Source of the DNA: Cristatella mucedo
Taxonomy: Eukaryota > Bryozoa > Phylactolaemata > Cristatellidae
Length of the DNA: 64,000 nt
Reading direction: 5' to 3'
NCBI GenBank assembly: GCA_009760855.2
Contig: WPIO01000006.1
Span: 7,012,501-7,076,500, forward strand
The notes under the pieces were generated by a model. The model searched no databases. It was not told the origin of the DNA and worked only from the letters and a program-made list of their open reading frames with translations. How positions within the stretch are numbered: the stretch's first letter is position 1; each line of letters starts with the position of its first letter. The position numbers were made by a program, and so were the translations under genes. Below, piece by piece: positions 25,701-35,702 of the stretch.

Positions 25701-28700
25701 GACACGGGGATAGCATAGCTACAGACGGTTGGAATATGTATGCATGCAGCAGCAATTAAAAAGACAAAGAAGCAACAACTTATCAGCAACCAATAGCACA
25801 CACACCGTGTAGACTACAGACTGCGAGCCGACCCGCACGTGAAACATGGCTGCACCTATGACATGGCCAGCATAGTAAGCCTTGATCTCCAGCTCATCGT
25901 CCACTTGCACTCGCTGGTGCAGGTTGACAGCTATAACTTTCTTCATGCACGTCTTAATCATCTCCGATGTGAAGAAGTTCTGCTCACCTCTCTTTTCTAC
26001 AGCAATCTTTCTGAAATCCTCCTGTAGAAAAAAAGGTCGTGGACAAATTACCCCAGTCAAAAAGCAAGCATCTACTACCGCACTGCACAAGGCAGCAATC
26101 CATCGACAATCCAACCATCCAAGGCAGCAATCCATCCATCGACAGACATCAGCTCGTGCATCATCGCTAGGCATTCGTAAAAAACTGGCCAAACACATGA
26201 TAATACTATAATAATAATAATGCACTTGATAAAGCGCCCTCAGAGAACTTAGTGTCTTTCTAGGCGCTTTACATTTGCTGCAAAAGGAACCGCGATTGAA
26301 GGGTGAGAATTATTATGCTTGATAAACACCATGAGCAACATGGTTAGGGGCGACATGCACACGGTCAGCATGCAAATGTGGTTAGTGGCAGCATGCACAG
26401 TGTCAGCACGCATAAGCACACGAAGGACGAATCACAGGGACTCACTAAATGCTGTCCTAAATAGGTGCATTTTTAAGCTCTTTTTAAATGTGGTCAAGTC
26501 AGGGGATGTTCTGACGCAAGTCGGGAGAGAGTTCCAGGCTTTGGGAGCATACGAACTAAATGCACGGTCTCCAAAGGATTTCAGGTTTGTACGAGGTATT
26601 GGTAGACTGTTGGATTCCGAAAAGCGGGTGGTACGATGCTTGGCCTGGTGGGGCAGTAGATCTGAGAGATAGGCTGGAGCCAAAGAATGAAGTGACTTAC
26701 AAGTGAGCGACAAAACCTTGAAGTCGATCTGTTGCTTGACTGGGAGCTAGTGCAGGTCGGCAAGAAGTGGTGTGATGTGGCAACTGCAACGCTCACGACA
26801 GACAAGCCTTGCTGCAGAGTTTTGCTCCAGCTGTAATCGCCTGATCGCACATGCCGGTAGGCCAGCAAGCAGTGAATTACAGAAGTCAAGAGGGATAAAG
26901 AAGGAGGTGATCCGGGCATAGCCCGGGCTATCGTCTGCGATGGGTTCAGAAAGATTTACATATAAGTTTTTGGTGAGTGCATCTTCAAGTGTAATCCATG
27001 AAATTTCGGAACAAATTTTGATGAATAAATGGGAACACTTATGTCATTCGAGAAAGCATTTGCCAGTGCATCCCTTTGATGCGATTTGTTACTGTAACTG
27101 CATCCCAATCACCACTGCTAGCCAAGATTAACAAGTACATTGGAAGACTTCCCTTCCATTTCAGTTTACATAATCAAACACTTTATTGCATTGACACTAC
27201 TATCAAAAGAACACGACTTTCCAGCAGCATCGGTGGTGCTGGCACTGAGCTCGCTTGAGATCTCGTAAAAGCAGAAATGAATTAGGGCCGAGCCAAATGC
27301 AAGAGCAGCACACAAGTGACCATGCAAATGAAAATGAGTACATTACGAAGAAATGTTGCCAAACTAAGAGAGAATGAGAAAAAGGCACTCTCTACAATCG
27401 ATATTTTCCGGAGTGCCAACATTTGTAAGCAACTTACAAAACTTACTTTAATAATTTTCCAGATTCCATGGACCTATCAGTAGGAAAACTTCTGGCATAA
27501 TCGTGGTGCTGCTTTCAAAAAGCACGCACGAAGTATGTCCACTACTTGTCATTTTTCGAGGGGCCAGCCGGTATAGGGTAAAGCCCCATACCGGGTGTAC
27601 GAGTATAACAGGCTCCAAGGTGAGATGATTTTCACCTTAGCCGACTCAACCCACATTAAGGAAATGGGGAAGTTCGATCTTTGCCAGACCTATAGATGAT
27701 TTATATACTGGTGAATTATGTAGTACCAATGAGGCTACACAGTTGTATAGTGTTGGCAGAATGCATAGCCGGCGCACATTCCATCTCGTTTACCTATATA
27801 ACCAAGGCCCCTTTAGAAGAGGACAATAGTGGCCTTCAAAGCAGATAACAGAGACTTCACAGCAGGATGCCGATCTAAAAAAAAAGCTAACCCAAGAGGC
27901 ACAATACTAAAACAAAGCCCTCTAAAGAAACATACACAGCAACAGACAAAAGTGAGAGTATGACTTAAAAGGCTCCTATGCCTATATATTTTTTAAAAGA
28001 GCCTTAGTGAGTAGCAAATAGGCATGACATGCCATCGAATACACCCGAAGAAATGCTAACAGACATAGGCCATCGCAAGTATAAATACTGGCACGAGGGC
28101 AATGCCTAGCCTGGCATGAACACGGCTAAACATGCACATGCTGAGCAGCTGCCCTGCAATTTCAGGCTAGCCTGTATGCTCTCAAGGGGGTAAACCAACA
28201 TCATCATTAGATGCATATTCAATGCTGTGCTAACAACACCACGCAAATTGCCGAATTTTAGCATTTCTAAGTCTACACAAGTTAACAACGATGGTACTCC
28301 TGGGCCATAACATACGAAAGTAAACCAAACAAAGGTAAAAAGACAAGATGTACAAAGGTCAGCCACATATTGCACAACAAACAAGATCTAAGGAATTTGC
28401 ATAAACATCTCGAATGAGAACTCAAAAGTAGCGCACAACTTACCAGTAGAATAGGACAGATGGCTTTGGTGGGATGCGTCATGTAAATGGGGCCATCATA
28501 GCCTACCATCTCAGACATATAGGGCAGAGCACCACAGTGGTCCAAGTGAAAGTGGCTAATTATGACTAAGTCAATGTGCTCTGTTAGTGTGCTATGGTTT
28601 GTCACATAGCTGAAGTCAGGAAACCGTCTCTGCAATTGAGAAGCGTGCGCAATTGTACCAAGAAGAGATTAAATGAGAGAAACTACAAGGTGGTCCAATA

Positions 28701-31700
28701 TGATCAATGAACACATAATAGACATACACCGACCAGGAAATTAACTAAGGCATTTAGGGAACAAACCGAAGACTTTATAGTTCCAACAAAGGTAGACCCA
28801 AGGGACAAAGTTGACATCTGACCGAACTTGAATGCCCCGCCCAACCGATTCTGGTTGGTTATAGCCAAACTACAAACAGAGCTCAATTTCAGCAATGCGT
28901 AATTGTCAATCATAGAACCTAAGCTTAAGGGAGTTGCTAGAAACCCGAATCGCTCACTTATACTGATAAGAATCGCTACAGCAGCCTATCGTAGTAAAAA
29001 GAACAAACAATTCAATAACAGTGAATGAACATGGCAATACTATCCAGCGAGCCTCCATAGATGTAGTGCAGCAGTGGCAAAGCCACGACTGATTGAAAGA
29101 CCCAACACCACTCTGCAACAGCCACCGATGTAAGAAAGTGAGAACAAAGTGACGGTACATATACAAATGAACATGATCTTGGTTCATCAGACCATCATGT
29201 CCCAAATTATCAACCCTCGTCGTTAAGCTCTTTATTAATCCGAGACTGGCAGACCCATGGACTTGCAGACATGCCGTCCAGCAACGTACTTATATGGAAC
29301 TAAAAGTGAATGCATAACAGAGGCTTAAAGTAATTAAAATCTAGAGTTGGAAAATAATAAGGTGCAAAAAAGCAACATGAAGCATTTATACATACGGCCT
29401 TCCAGTAAAGATGAGCCACTTATGTAAAAACGTGCTAGAAAACAAGTTCAGACAGCAGAGGAATGGATAGAACAAGTTTGTAAGTGAGTGCAAGTAAACG
29501 TGCATACTCATGCTGGAGCGTGTGCCATCGCATGTGAATAATAATAATAATAATAATAATAATGCACTTGCTAAAGCGCCCTCAGAGAACTCAATCTCTT
29601 TCTAGGCGCTTTAAATGTGCTGCAAAGGGAAACACGATAGAATAGTGAGTAATATCATGCTTTAACGTATGCATGTTAGTAGCTCACCAGAACAACTACA
29701 CTACAATAATGTAGTACATGTAGCAACAAGTGGCTCACTGCAAGTTATCAGTCCAACATTCAAGATAGGCCAAGTAAACCACGCTGATTAAGACAAGAGC
29801 ACAATGAATGCTTACAGCAATTGGGCATAAGCTACCGCATCTGTGAATTCCCGAGTGTTTTGCATCTATACAACTGGTGCATAAACAAAACTAAAAAATT
29901 AAATTCACTTGTATAGCGCCCCAAGAGAACTTAATCTCTATTCAGGCGCTTCACATATGCCTCTGGGTTCGAGACCACGACCTCAGCCAGACCTTGATCG
30001 GGGCGAGCACCTTAGGACCAAACCAGCTCGGCATACTACTGTCATCTCACCCTGAAACAGTGGCAGAATGCACAGGTACAAGATGGGATTGAAATTATAT
30101 GAGGCAACTGGAGTAATGTAATGTAAGTATCTCAAGTCAGCAATGTAACTCCACAAATCCACACAGACTAATCAGGTGTTACAAAAGAGTTTTCTATAGT
30201 GCACTCAAAGCCTAAGCAACTTTCGGTACGCATTCGGTGGCCAACAGACTTCATATCATTCAACAAAGAGAAAGTGACAAGCAATAACGCACAGCATCTG
30301 GTAACAAACAGCATCGACCAACGGTCGAAGGCAACACCACTATGAGAACAAGGAGAAAACCACACTTGCCAACCAGAACTCGAGCATGAGCTCGCTCGAG
30401 TTCTGGTTGGCTTCGAGATTTTGATGATAAAACCAACTAACCAGTCATGGGCAAACCCGGTGTGATTCAGATATTGGAAAGACCGACGCTCAAAAGCGGC
30501 TCGTCAACCATATCTTCCGTTGAATCAGCTCGAAATCTAGGTGTCATATTCCAAAGTGACCTCTCGTTAGACGACCACTTCAGCTCCACGGTCAAGTCTG
30601 CCTGCTTTCAGCTACTTAACCTTGCTAAAATTCGGGCTTGTTTAGATAAGGATACCACGTCTAAGTTGGTCCATGCATTTGTGACATCCCGACTTGGCTT
30701 CTGTAACTCACTGCTTGCTGGCCTACCGGCATGTGCAATCAGGCAATTACAGCTGGAGCAAAACTCCCCAGCCAGGCTTGTCTGTTGTGAGCATCGCAGT
30801 TGCCACATCATACCACTTCTCGCCGACCTGCACTGGCTACTTGTCAAGCAACGGATCGACTTCAAGGTTCTGTCGCTCACTTTTAGGTCACTTCGTTCTT
30901 TGGCTCCAGCCTATCTCTCAGATCTACTGCCCCACCAGGCCAAGCATCGTACCACCTGCTTTTCGGAATCCAACCGTTTACCAATACCTCGTACAAACCT
31001 CAAATCCTTTGGAGACCGTGCATTTAGTTCGTATGCTCCCAAAGCCTGGAACTCCCTCCCGACCTGCGTCAGAACATCCCCTGACTTGACCACATTTAAA
31101 AAGAACTTCAAAACACCTATTTAGGACAGCATTTAGTGGGTTCCTGTGATTCGTCCTTCATGTGCTTATGCGTGCTGACACTGCGCATGCTGCCACTAAC
31201 CACACTTGCATGCTGACACTGTGCATGTCACCCCTAACCATATAATTCATTTTCTTTGTTTATCAAGCATGATAATACTCACGATTCAATCGTGGTTCCC
31301 TTTGCAGCAAATGTAAAGCACCTAGAAAGAGAGTGAGTTCCCCAAGGGCACTTTATCAAGTGCATTATTATTATTATTATTATTAGTTCACATCATAGGG
31401 TATAACCTGTTTGGCCCAGTTTCGGAGCCAGGATTTTCATCTGGGGGGGGGGCAAGAATGCAAAATTGGTATGTAAGGGAGGCAAATCATGCACAATTTA
31501 CATATAGATGAGGCTAGACCCAGAATTAAAGAAAAGTTATCGCGAAAAATCAGTGTTTAGTCGACATGAACTCGGCAGTCTACTATTGAGTGAAATCAAT
31601 GACACAAGTGTGTCATTGGTGACAGTCAGTGGGCGTGGGAACTGGGGTTGCTGCCCCACGGTCGGAGGAGGTGGAAATGCCCCTCCCATGCCCCTTCTGG

Positions 31701-34700
31701 CTCCACCACATGTCAGGAATAAAAGGCAGTGCCTCGCGTGTGTCATCCAGCGCTAGGTGCCTGCAGCCGGACACCGTACTGGGTGGATAAATTAGGGCAC
31801 AGTCTAGAGATTAGAGATCATTAGAAGTCAGTAGCCCTGGAGTCTTTTTCGTAATTTCAGGCGTTTGCGCCGGGTATTTAGACAACAACACTACCGGCTA
31901 AGGCAGCAAGCCAATGCATTCGCAGCCACCGTGGTGGTGGAAATGGACCTGGAAAGCTTTCACCCCCTCTTGATGAAGGCACAAATCATAATGCACTACA
32001 GGGGTTGCAACAGAAGGGGTCTCGAACCTAAAGGCCGTGAATCAACAATCTTTTAATAAAAACGCCTTGCTAACCACTTCCAGCAAGGCTTAAGACAGAC
32101 AAATTATGACGGCATCTAAGCTCGCTTGCTAATAAACTTGAAACATAAGTGGACCTATTACAGCCCTTGACATAGGATAGAACAAAACCTTACTAGAATT
32201 AGCATTAAGAAAGCACCATTCCCGATCTTCGATCAGGAATACCATTTCTTTCACAACAGAAAAGGAATATGAAGAATTTTTTTTTCAATTGCCCATATTG
32301 GTAAAGGAACAATTTTGCTGATGTGCAGATAACAACAGACAACTTGTTAGTACCTCGTCAGTGTATCCCATGTGCATGCCGCAGTCGAGCATGACATTCT
32401 TGCCACCGATCGTGAGTAAGATACAGCTACGACCGACATCCTGACCAGCCCCTATAAGAACACGACAGCGCGGTTTAGTGGCAAAAGCAAAACTGCACAA
32501 CCAAATCAGGCTATGAGAGGGCAACATGAGTATGGCAGCACGAGAATGCCAGCTGGCCACGGCAGCAAATCAGAACTTCACTACTACCAGATGTGCCGGT
32601 TAGATGGACATGTCAATTATACGTTCGTGTCAGTGGAGATACCTTGTAAAATATGTAGCTAGCCGACGTAGATGGGTGCTCCTGCTCCTAATTATCTCTC
32701 TACACCGTAGATGAGCAGCTCCTAATTATCGATAAGCTGGCAGTGGCCATAGAGGTCAGTCATGCTGCAAACACTGGATATTAAGTTAGGGGTAAGTAGT
32801 ACTCCCACTTCACGACCCAGGTCGCGAGTGTGAATCTTGCAACAGACGATTCTTTTTTGCCCAGTGAAAGCAGAAATGACAGCCACAAAGGCTCTTCTGC
32901 TGCTTATAATCGAGACTGCTGACTTTGCTAACTTTTTCATGCATGCCTAAATTCTGCAGCTCCTGATTACCATGGCAAATCAGCAGGTCGCATCAGTAAG
33001 TTAGGGTGCCTTCAAGTAAGGGCTCACTTTTTCGGTCATTTAGCACATCCAGGATTTATTACGAGTAAAAAGAAACCACCATATCTCCTGTAACATATGC
33101 ATGCAGTCTGGGTGTCATGTTCAAAAGTGGCCTTTCACAAAACGACCACATCAGCTCTGCAGTCAAGTCTGCTCACTTTCAGCTATGCATTATTACGAAA
33201 AATCGGGCCTGCTTCGACAGGTATGCCATATCCAAGTTGGTCCATGCACCTGTGACATCCCGTCTAGACTTATTTTTAACTCACTTCATGCAGGTCTGAT
33301 GCCAGCGTTGCAACTGCCACACTACACCACCTCACACCGACCTACATTCAAGCAGCGTAGTGAAGTCAGGGCCTGTCACTCACTTTTAGATCCCTTCATT
33401 AATATTTTGCTGGTCCACATAGGAACTACTTACTTTCTTAGCATGCCAGGCATCTAGCCACTGCTTCTGAGTCGTCGTTTAGCTATACGAATCAACCTCA
33501 AATCCATTGGCGACAGTGCCCGAAGTTCGCATGCTCCCAAAGCTAGAAAATCACTTCCGACTGACGCCACGACACCCTTTGAGTTGATCACATTGAAAAA
33601 GAAACTAAAAATGCACCCATTCCTCAGAGCAATTGCAGGGTCAGCTTTGTGCGCTTATGGGCGCTGACGCTGAGCATCTCCACTCACCATTTTGACAAGT
33701 TTCCCTTATAGCATATGAGAGAGATGCGCCTAGAGAGAGATTGGGAAATCTTTAGGTGCTTAAAAAATGTCTAATTATTGTTGTTATTATTATTAGTAGT
33801 AATATAGTAGTACTACTTGCAGTTGCAGCCTCGAGGAGACGGATGCGATACGACGCTGTTAAAGTTTCAATTGCAGGCCTATCGACACATAAACAGCAGC
33901 ATAACAAAAATAATGAGAACAGTGAACACCCAAACCTATAAGATACTAGCATATTCTTTCGGCAAGCAACACATTGCAAATGGACAAATAAAAAATAAAA
34001 CATGCATATCTTTCACAACGTACCATTTTCACAAAGTAGCAATGACTACAGTATGACAAGACGATCTCAGTGATTTGCTGACATTTAGAAGAAAGCCAAA
34101 AATGCACTTGTTTGTCTTGGCATGATATTATTATTATTAATCAGCTGACATTCTTCCTTTTTAGAATATGTAAAGTGCAAAGGAAAAGATTTAGCGCTGC
34201 TAGGGTGCTATGCAAAGCCAAGCCAAGCTCTATAGGTCGGAGTGAGAGCTTGGCCTTGTACACCCTTGTAAGGTCCAGGGGTTCGTTGGTAAAGGTTAAG
34301 CCTGAGACGATCGAGGTCGTGGGCTCGAGCCTTATAGTATATGCGAAGCCCCTAGATGGAGTTAAATGTTTCTCTTAGTGACTATGAAAATACACTGATT
34401 ATTGTATTTATTTATCCGTAACTCAACCGATATCTACCAGAGCTCCCGAGAAAAGAGGTCACGTCGCTCGATTTCTCGGAGACCAATCTGGCGATCGCAT
34501 TGAGGACTCACCACACAGGCCTGATGGCATTTGTCAGCAGCATTTCTAAGTGAGAGCCACATGAACTCTAGCCAAACCTGCATGCCCACCCAATAGTTAT
34601 CATAGCGAAGAACAAGCTGCAGTTGGGGTGTATGCATTAAATTTATTATTCTTGCATACTCCAGGGCAGCAAGGCCACGCAACGGTTCCACATATGATGG

Positions 34701-35129
34701 GCGACGATTAATAAACTCTGCTCTCACTGTGCTTCATGCGGTGTCAGCCTTCTAGTAAAATAAACGGAACGACTTGTCAAAAAGGGATTTGCCGGCGGCA
34801 GAGGAAGGAGGCCGGGAGAGGTAGCTAGCGTTGCGATGTACGTCAATCAACCGAGAAACTGTTATACGAAAAATAAATTAAAGAAGGTGACCCGATACGC
34901 ATCTGCATTCGCAAGGTGGAGTGATCGCGTTGGGTCTAGCAGCAGCTTCGCATAGCGATGGAAATAAGAGAAGTTTCACTCAATTCAGAGGCTTTACAGC
35001 TCACTAGAAAGCCGAGGGCTTAAGCGGTGGCTTCGAGATACACAACGCCATTGGAAATGAAAAAAATAAGCTTACTGGCTCTCTCTACGAGCGATACATA
35101 CCTAGTGGGACGACTTTTATCTCGGTCAT
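7717..35129 (-). CDS. INTS11: Integrator complex subunit 11 (RNA endonuclease), 14 coding exons
   Basis: Coding exons in order: 35129-35102, 32451-32354, 28629-28444, 26021-25806, 25694-25521, 23235-23116, 22904-22809, 20750-20628, 14037-13948, 13669-13390, 13265-13207, 12745-12591, 10170-10038, 7770-7717. They join to 603 codons plus TAG. The human protein is 600 aa. The product is the metallo-beta-lactamase/beta-CASP nuclease of Integrator, which cleaves nascent snRNA and other RNA polymerase II transcripts in the nucleus. Visible active-site residues are SHFHLDH (H68, H70, D72, H73), H157 in [10 protein letters not shown]178 in GDYN, E203 in LLITEST and H414 in VMLVHGE, with SFSAHAD at 388-394. 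The start was chosen because MTEIKVVPL joins in phase to [10 protein letters not shown], as in the family. All introns are GT-AG except 23236-25520, which starts with GC. The 6.6-kb intron at 14038-20627 carries LINE-B and Tc1 copies. The gene is divergent from CPTP. Confidence 0.96.
8625..8815 (+). mobile_element. SINE-1 copy (tRNA-derived)
   Basis: It contains CAGTGGCAAGGTTCTCACTC, then GTCGTGGGTTCGAGTCCTGC, which is a near-perfect tRNA B box. A tRNA-unrelated body (GGTAAGGCTCTTCCGCCGCT) follows and is shared with 40880-41055. It ends in a T-rich run. It lies in the last intron of INTS11. Confidence 0.75.
10171..12590. other. INTS11 intron, with an old LINE-B scrap
   Basis: This is the intron between coding exons 12 and 13. 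At about 10440-10560 the plus strand keeps a decayed LINE-B motif (TTTGCTCCCAAAGCCTGG). Open frames at 11867-12089 include a hydrophobic stretch but have no homology or splice support, so I treat them as chance. Confidence 0.6.
14688..14830 (+). mobile_element. SINE-like remnant
   Basis: CTCCGTGGCTGAATGGCAAG followed by a decayed B-box-like AAGGTTTAAGCTCAGATGC resembles a tRNA-derived head. The body contains GGTCTCCCCAGACC. It is degenerate and lies in the longest INTS11 intron. Confidence 0.4.
15880..17170 (-). mobile_element. LINE-B, strongly degenerate
   Basis: Minus-strand frames keep scattered LINE-B blocks, such as the regions at 16287-16003 and 16535-16266 that parallel the DHIST and RLQLVQNSA blocks of better copies. 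Upstream reverse transcriptase segments extend to about 17170. Many frameshifts make it one of the oldest copies in the window. Confidence 0.6.
17321..18270 (-). mobile_element. LINE-B, 3' part with 262-codon frame
   Basis: A (TAA)n tail at 17323-17345 (plus strand) marks the 3' end. A minus-strand frame from 18265 to 17477 includes [39 protein letters not shown] and [18 protein letters not shown]. The N-terminal and palm parts are missing. This is one of the better preserved C-terminal frames. Confidence 0.9.
18894..20480 (+). mobile_element. Tc1/mariner transposon, complete ends, dead transposase
   Basis: The ends CACTCACACGCAAAAGTATT (from 18894) and the complement of AATACTTTTGCG...TGAGTG (ending at 20480) form terminal inverted repeats flanked on both sides by TA (18892-18893 and 20481-20482). 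That is the Tc1/mariner target duplication. The length is 1587 bp, typical for Tc1. The transposase remains in separate frames: [12 protein letters not shown] (about 19730), [16 protein letters not shown] (about 20000) and [18 protein letters not shown] (about 20090-20150), so all three catalytic-region blocks are visible. A frameshift separates the first block from the other two. It sits 147 bp downstream of INTS11 coding exon 8, in intron. Confidence 0.92.
21446..22773 (+). mobile_element. LINE-A, 5'-truncated
   Basis: The copy starts inside the reverse transcriptase ([46 protein letters not shown]) and continues in a 299-codon frame (21739-22638) with [29 protein letters not shown]-type text and [16 protein letters not shown]. 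The catalytic motif is changed to YADN near 21716. The 3' end at about 22773 lies only about 36 bp from the donor of INTS11 coding exon 7. Confidence 0.88.
23687..23912 (-). mobile_element. LINE-B 3'-untranslated-only copy
   Basis: (TAA)n at 23688-23708, then AATGCACTTGATAAAGCGCC and the CAGGGTCAGCATGCAAATGT block. It stops before any coding part. It lies in the intron with the GC donor. Confidence 0.85.
24665..24800 (+). mobile_element. SINE-2 copy, degenerate
   Basis: GTAAGGTGCTCACACATAATGAC and GGTTTCGAGCCCTAAGGCATA align to the SINE-2 head and B-box region at 34262 and 41095. The 3' end is unclear. Confidence 0.5.
26208..26893 (-). mobile_element. LINE-B, 5'-truncated
   Basis: The 3' tail is (TAA)n at about 26209-26220. 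Minus-strand frames include [20 protein letters not shown] and [20 protein letters not shown]. The copy ends abruptly at about 26893, in INTS11 intron 3. Confidence 0.88.
29537..29660 (-). mobile_element. LINE-B 3'-untranslated-only copy
   Basis: A (TAA)n run at 29538-29562 is followed by AATGCACTTGCTAAAGCGCC and TCTTTCTAGGCGCTTTAAAT. It is truncated near 29660. A second shorter scrap of the same end lies at 29886-29958. Confidence 0.8.
29945..30030 (-). mobile_element. SINE-2 copy
   Basis: The complement reads TAAGGTGCTCGCCCCGATCA and GGTCGTGGTCTCGAACCC, matching the other SINE-2 copies and their B-box-like core. It abuts a LINE-B 3' scrap. Confidence 0.6.
30113..30285 (-). mobile_element. 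LINE-A 3' end fragment
   Basis: The segment TTTCGGTACGCATTCGGTGG and the following AACAAAGAGAAAGTG match the LINE-A 3' end at 1-90 and 56800-56870. It is short and 5'-truncated. Confidence 0.8.
30369..30410. repeat. Inverted repeat, 17-bp arms
   Basis: CCAACCAGAACTCGAGC (30369-30385) is exactly complementary to GCTCGAGTTCTGGTTGG (30394-30410), with an 8-nt loop. It lies just before a LINE-B copy, in INTS11 intron 2. Confidence 0.85.
30447..31385 (+). mobile_element. LINE-B, 5'-truncated, plus orientation
   Basis: A 225-codon frame (30447-31124) contains [39 protein letters not shown] and [18 protein letters not shown]. It is followed by about 250 bp of 3' untranslated sequence and a (TTA)n tail near 31365-31385. 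It is the cleanest complete 3' half of LINE-B in the window. Confidence 0.92.
32785..32905 (-). mobile_element. SINE-1 copy, degenerate
   Basis: The complement contains GCAAGATTCACACTCGCGAC, corresponding to the B-box region of SINE-1, and the adjacent body. It lies in INTS11 intron 1. Confidence 0.45.
33103..33800 (+). mobile_element. LINE-B, degenerate
   Basis: GGTGTCATGTTCAAAAGTGG, a CACATCAGCTCTGCAGTCAA block, and a decayed GCATGCTCCCAAAGC block follow LINE-B order. It ends in TTATTATTATTAG near 33785-33800. Confidence 0.75.
34262..34410 (+). mobile_element. SINE-2 copy
   Basis: It contains GGTCGTGGGCTCGAGCC and a body ending GGAGTTAAATGTTTCTCTTA with a T/A-rich tail, matching 2038-2202 and 41095-41235. 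It lies in INTS11 intron 1. Confidence 0.65.
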
Positions 35130-35702
35130 GGTTGAGCTACACGATAGCTAAGGGCGGCGCCATTTGCAAAACAACCACTGCGCTGCGGCAAGAGCAACGT
35201 ATATTTACGAGCTAGAAATAAAAGTCAAGTGAATTGGTGAAGTTTACATTGCAAAGAAAATATCTGAATATTTGCATTTAAAAAAATTTAATGACCAAAA
35301 TTATTAATGCTTAACTAAGTGACGATTACGGCGAACAGTAGTCGAGGGGCGTATGGTAGTTACTCCTTTTCTCGCCGCCCCACTTAATTAATGCTGGTTG
35401 TCTTCCGGTTCGCGAGACTTTCCATAGCGGGAGCTGTTATTTAAGACTGTAGAGGTAATACTGATATTGATGCTGCTAAAATAATACTTCATACCTATTT
35501 TACGGCTGTACAGACGCAGCGATTGTCTCTCACTGCTCTCCTTCAGCGGGTCAGGTCCTGAGCTGTAGCCTGCCGTATTGTACCTACTTGGAAGTGTGGC
35601 CACTTTTGGATTCTGCAATAGTGTATAGACAGTTTAACGCAATAGATTGTACTTTTAGAATTTCTTCGCGTGCATTGGGTGGAAGACCGGCCTCCCTGTG
35701 TC
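35130..35702. promoter_or_regulatory. Shared divergent promoter region of INTS11 and CPTP
   Basis: The INTS11 start codon (35129, minus) and the CPTP start codon (35703, plus) are 573 bp apart and point away from each other, so both 5' untranslated regions and promoters must lie here unless there are upstream noncoding exons. I see no clear TATA box. Transcription start sites cannot be placed from sequence alone. Confidence 0.7.

Noticed and set aside
34434-34727. 98-codon minus-strand frame ([18 protein letters not shown])
   Set aside because: It is in INTS11 intron 1, unrecognised, without a usual ATG start. A short M-P-S frame near 34524 was also considered as INTS11 exon 1, but the exon at 35129-35102 matches the conserved N-terminus and phase better.
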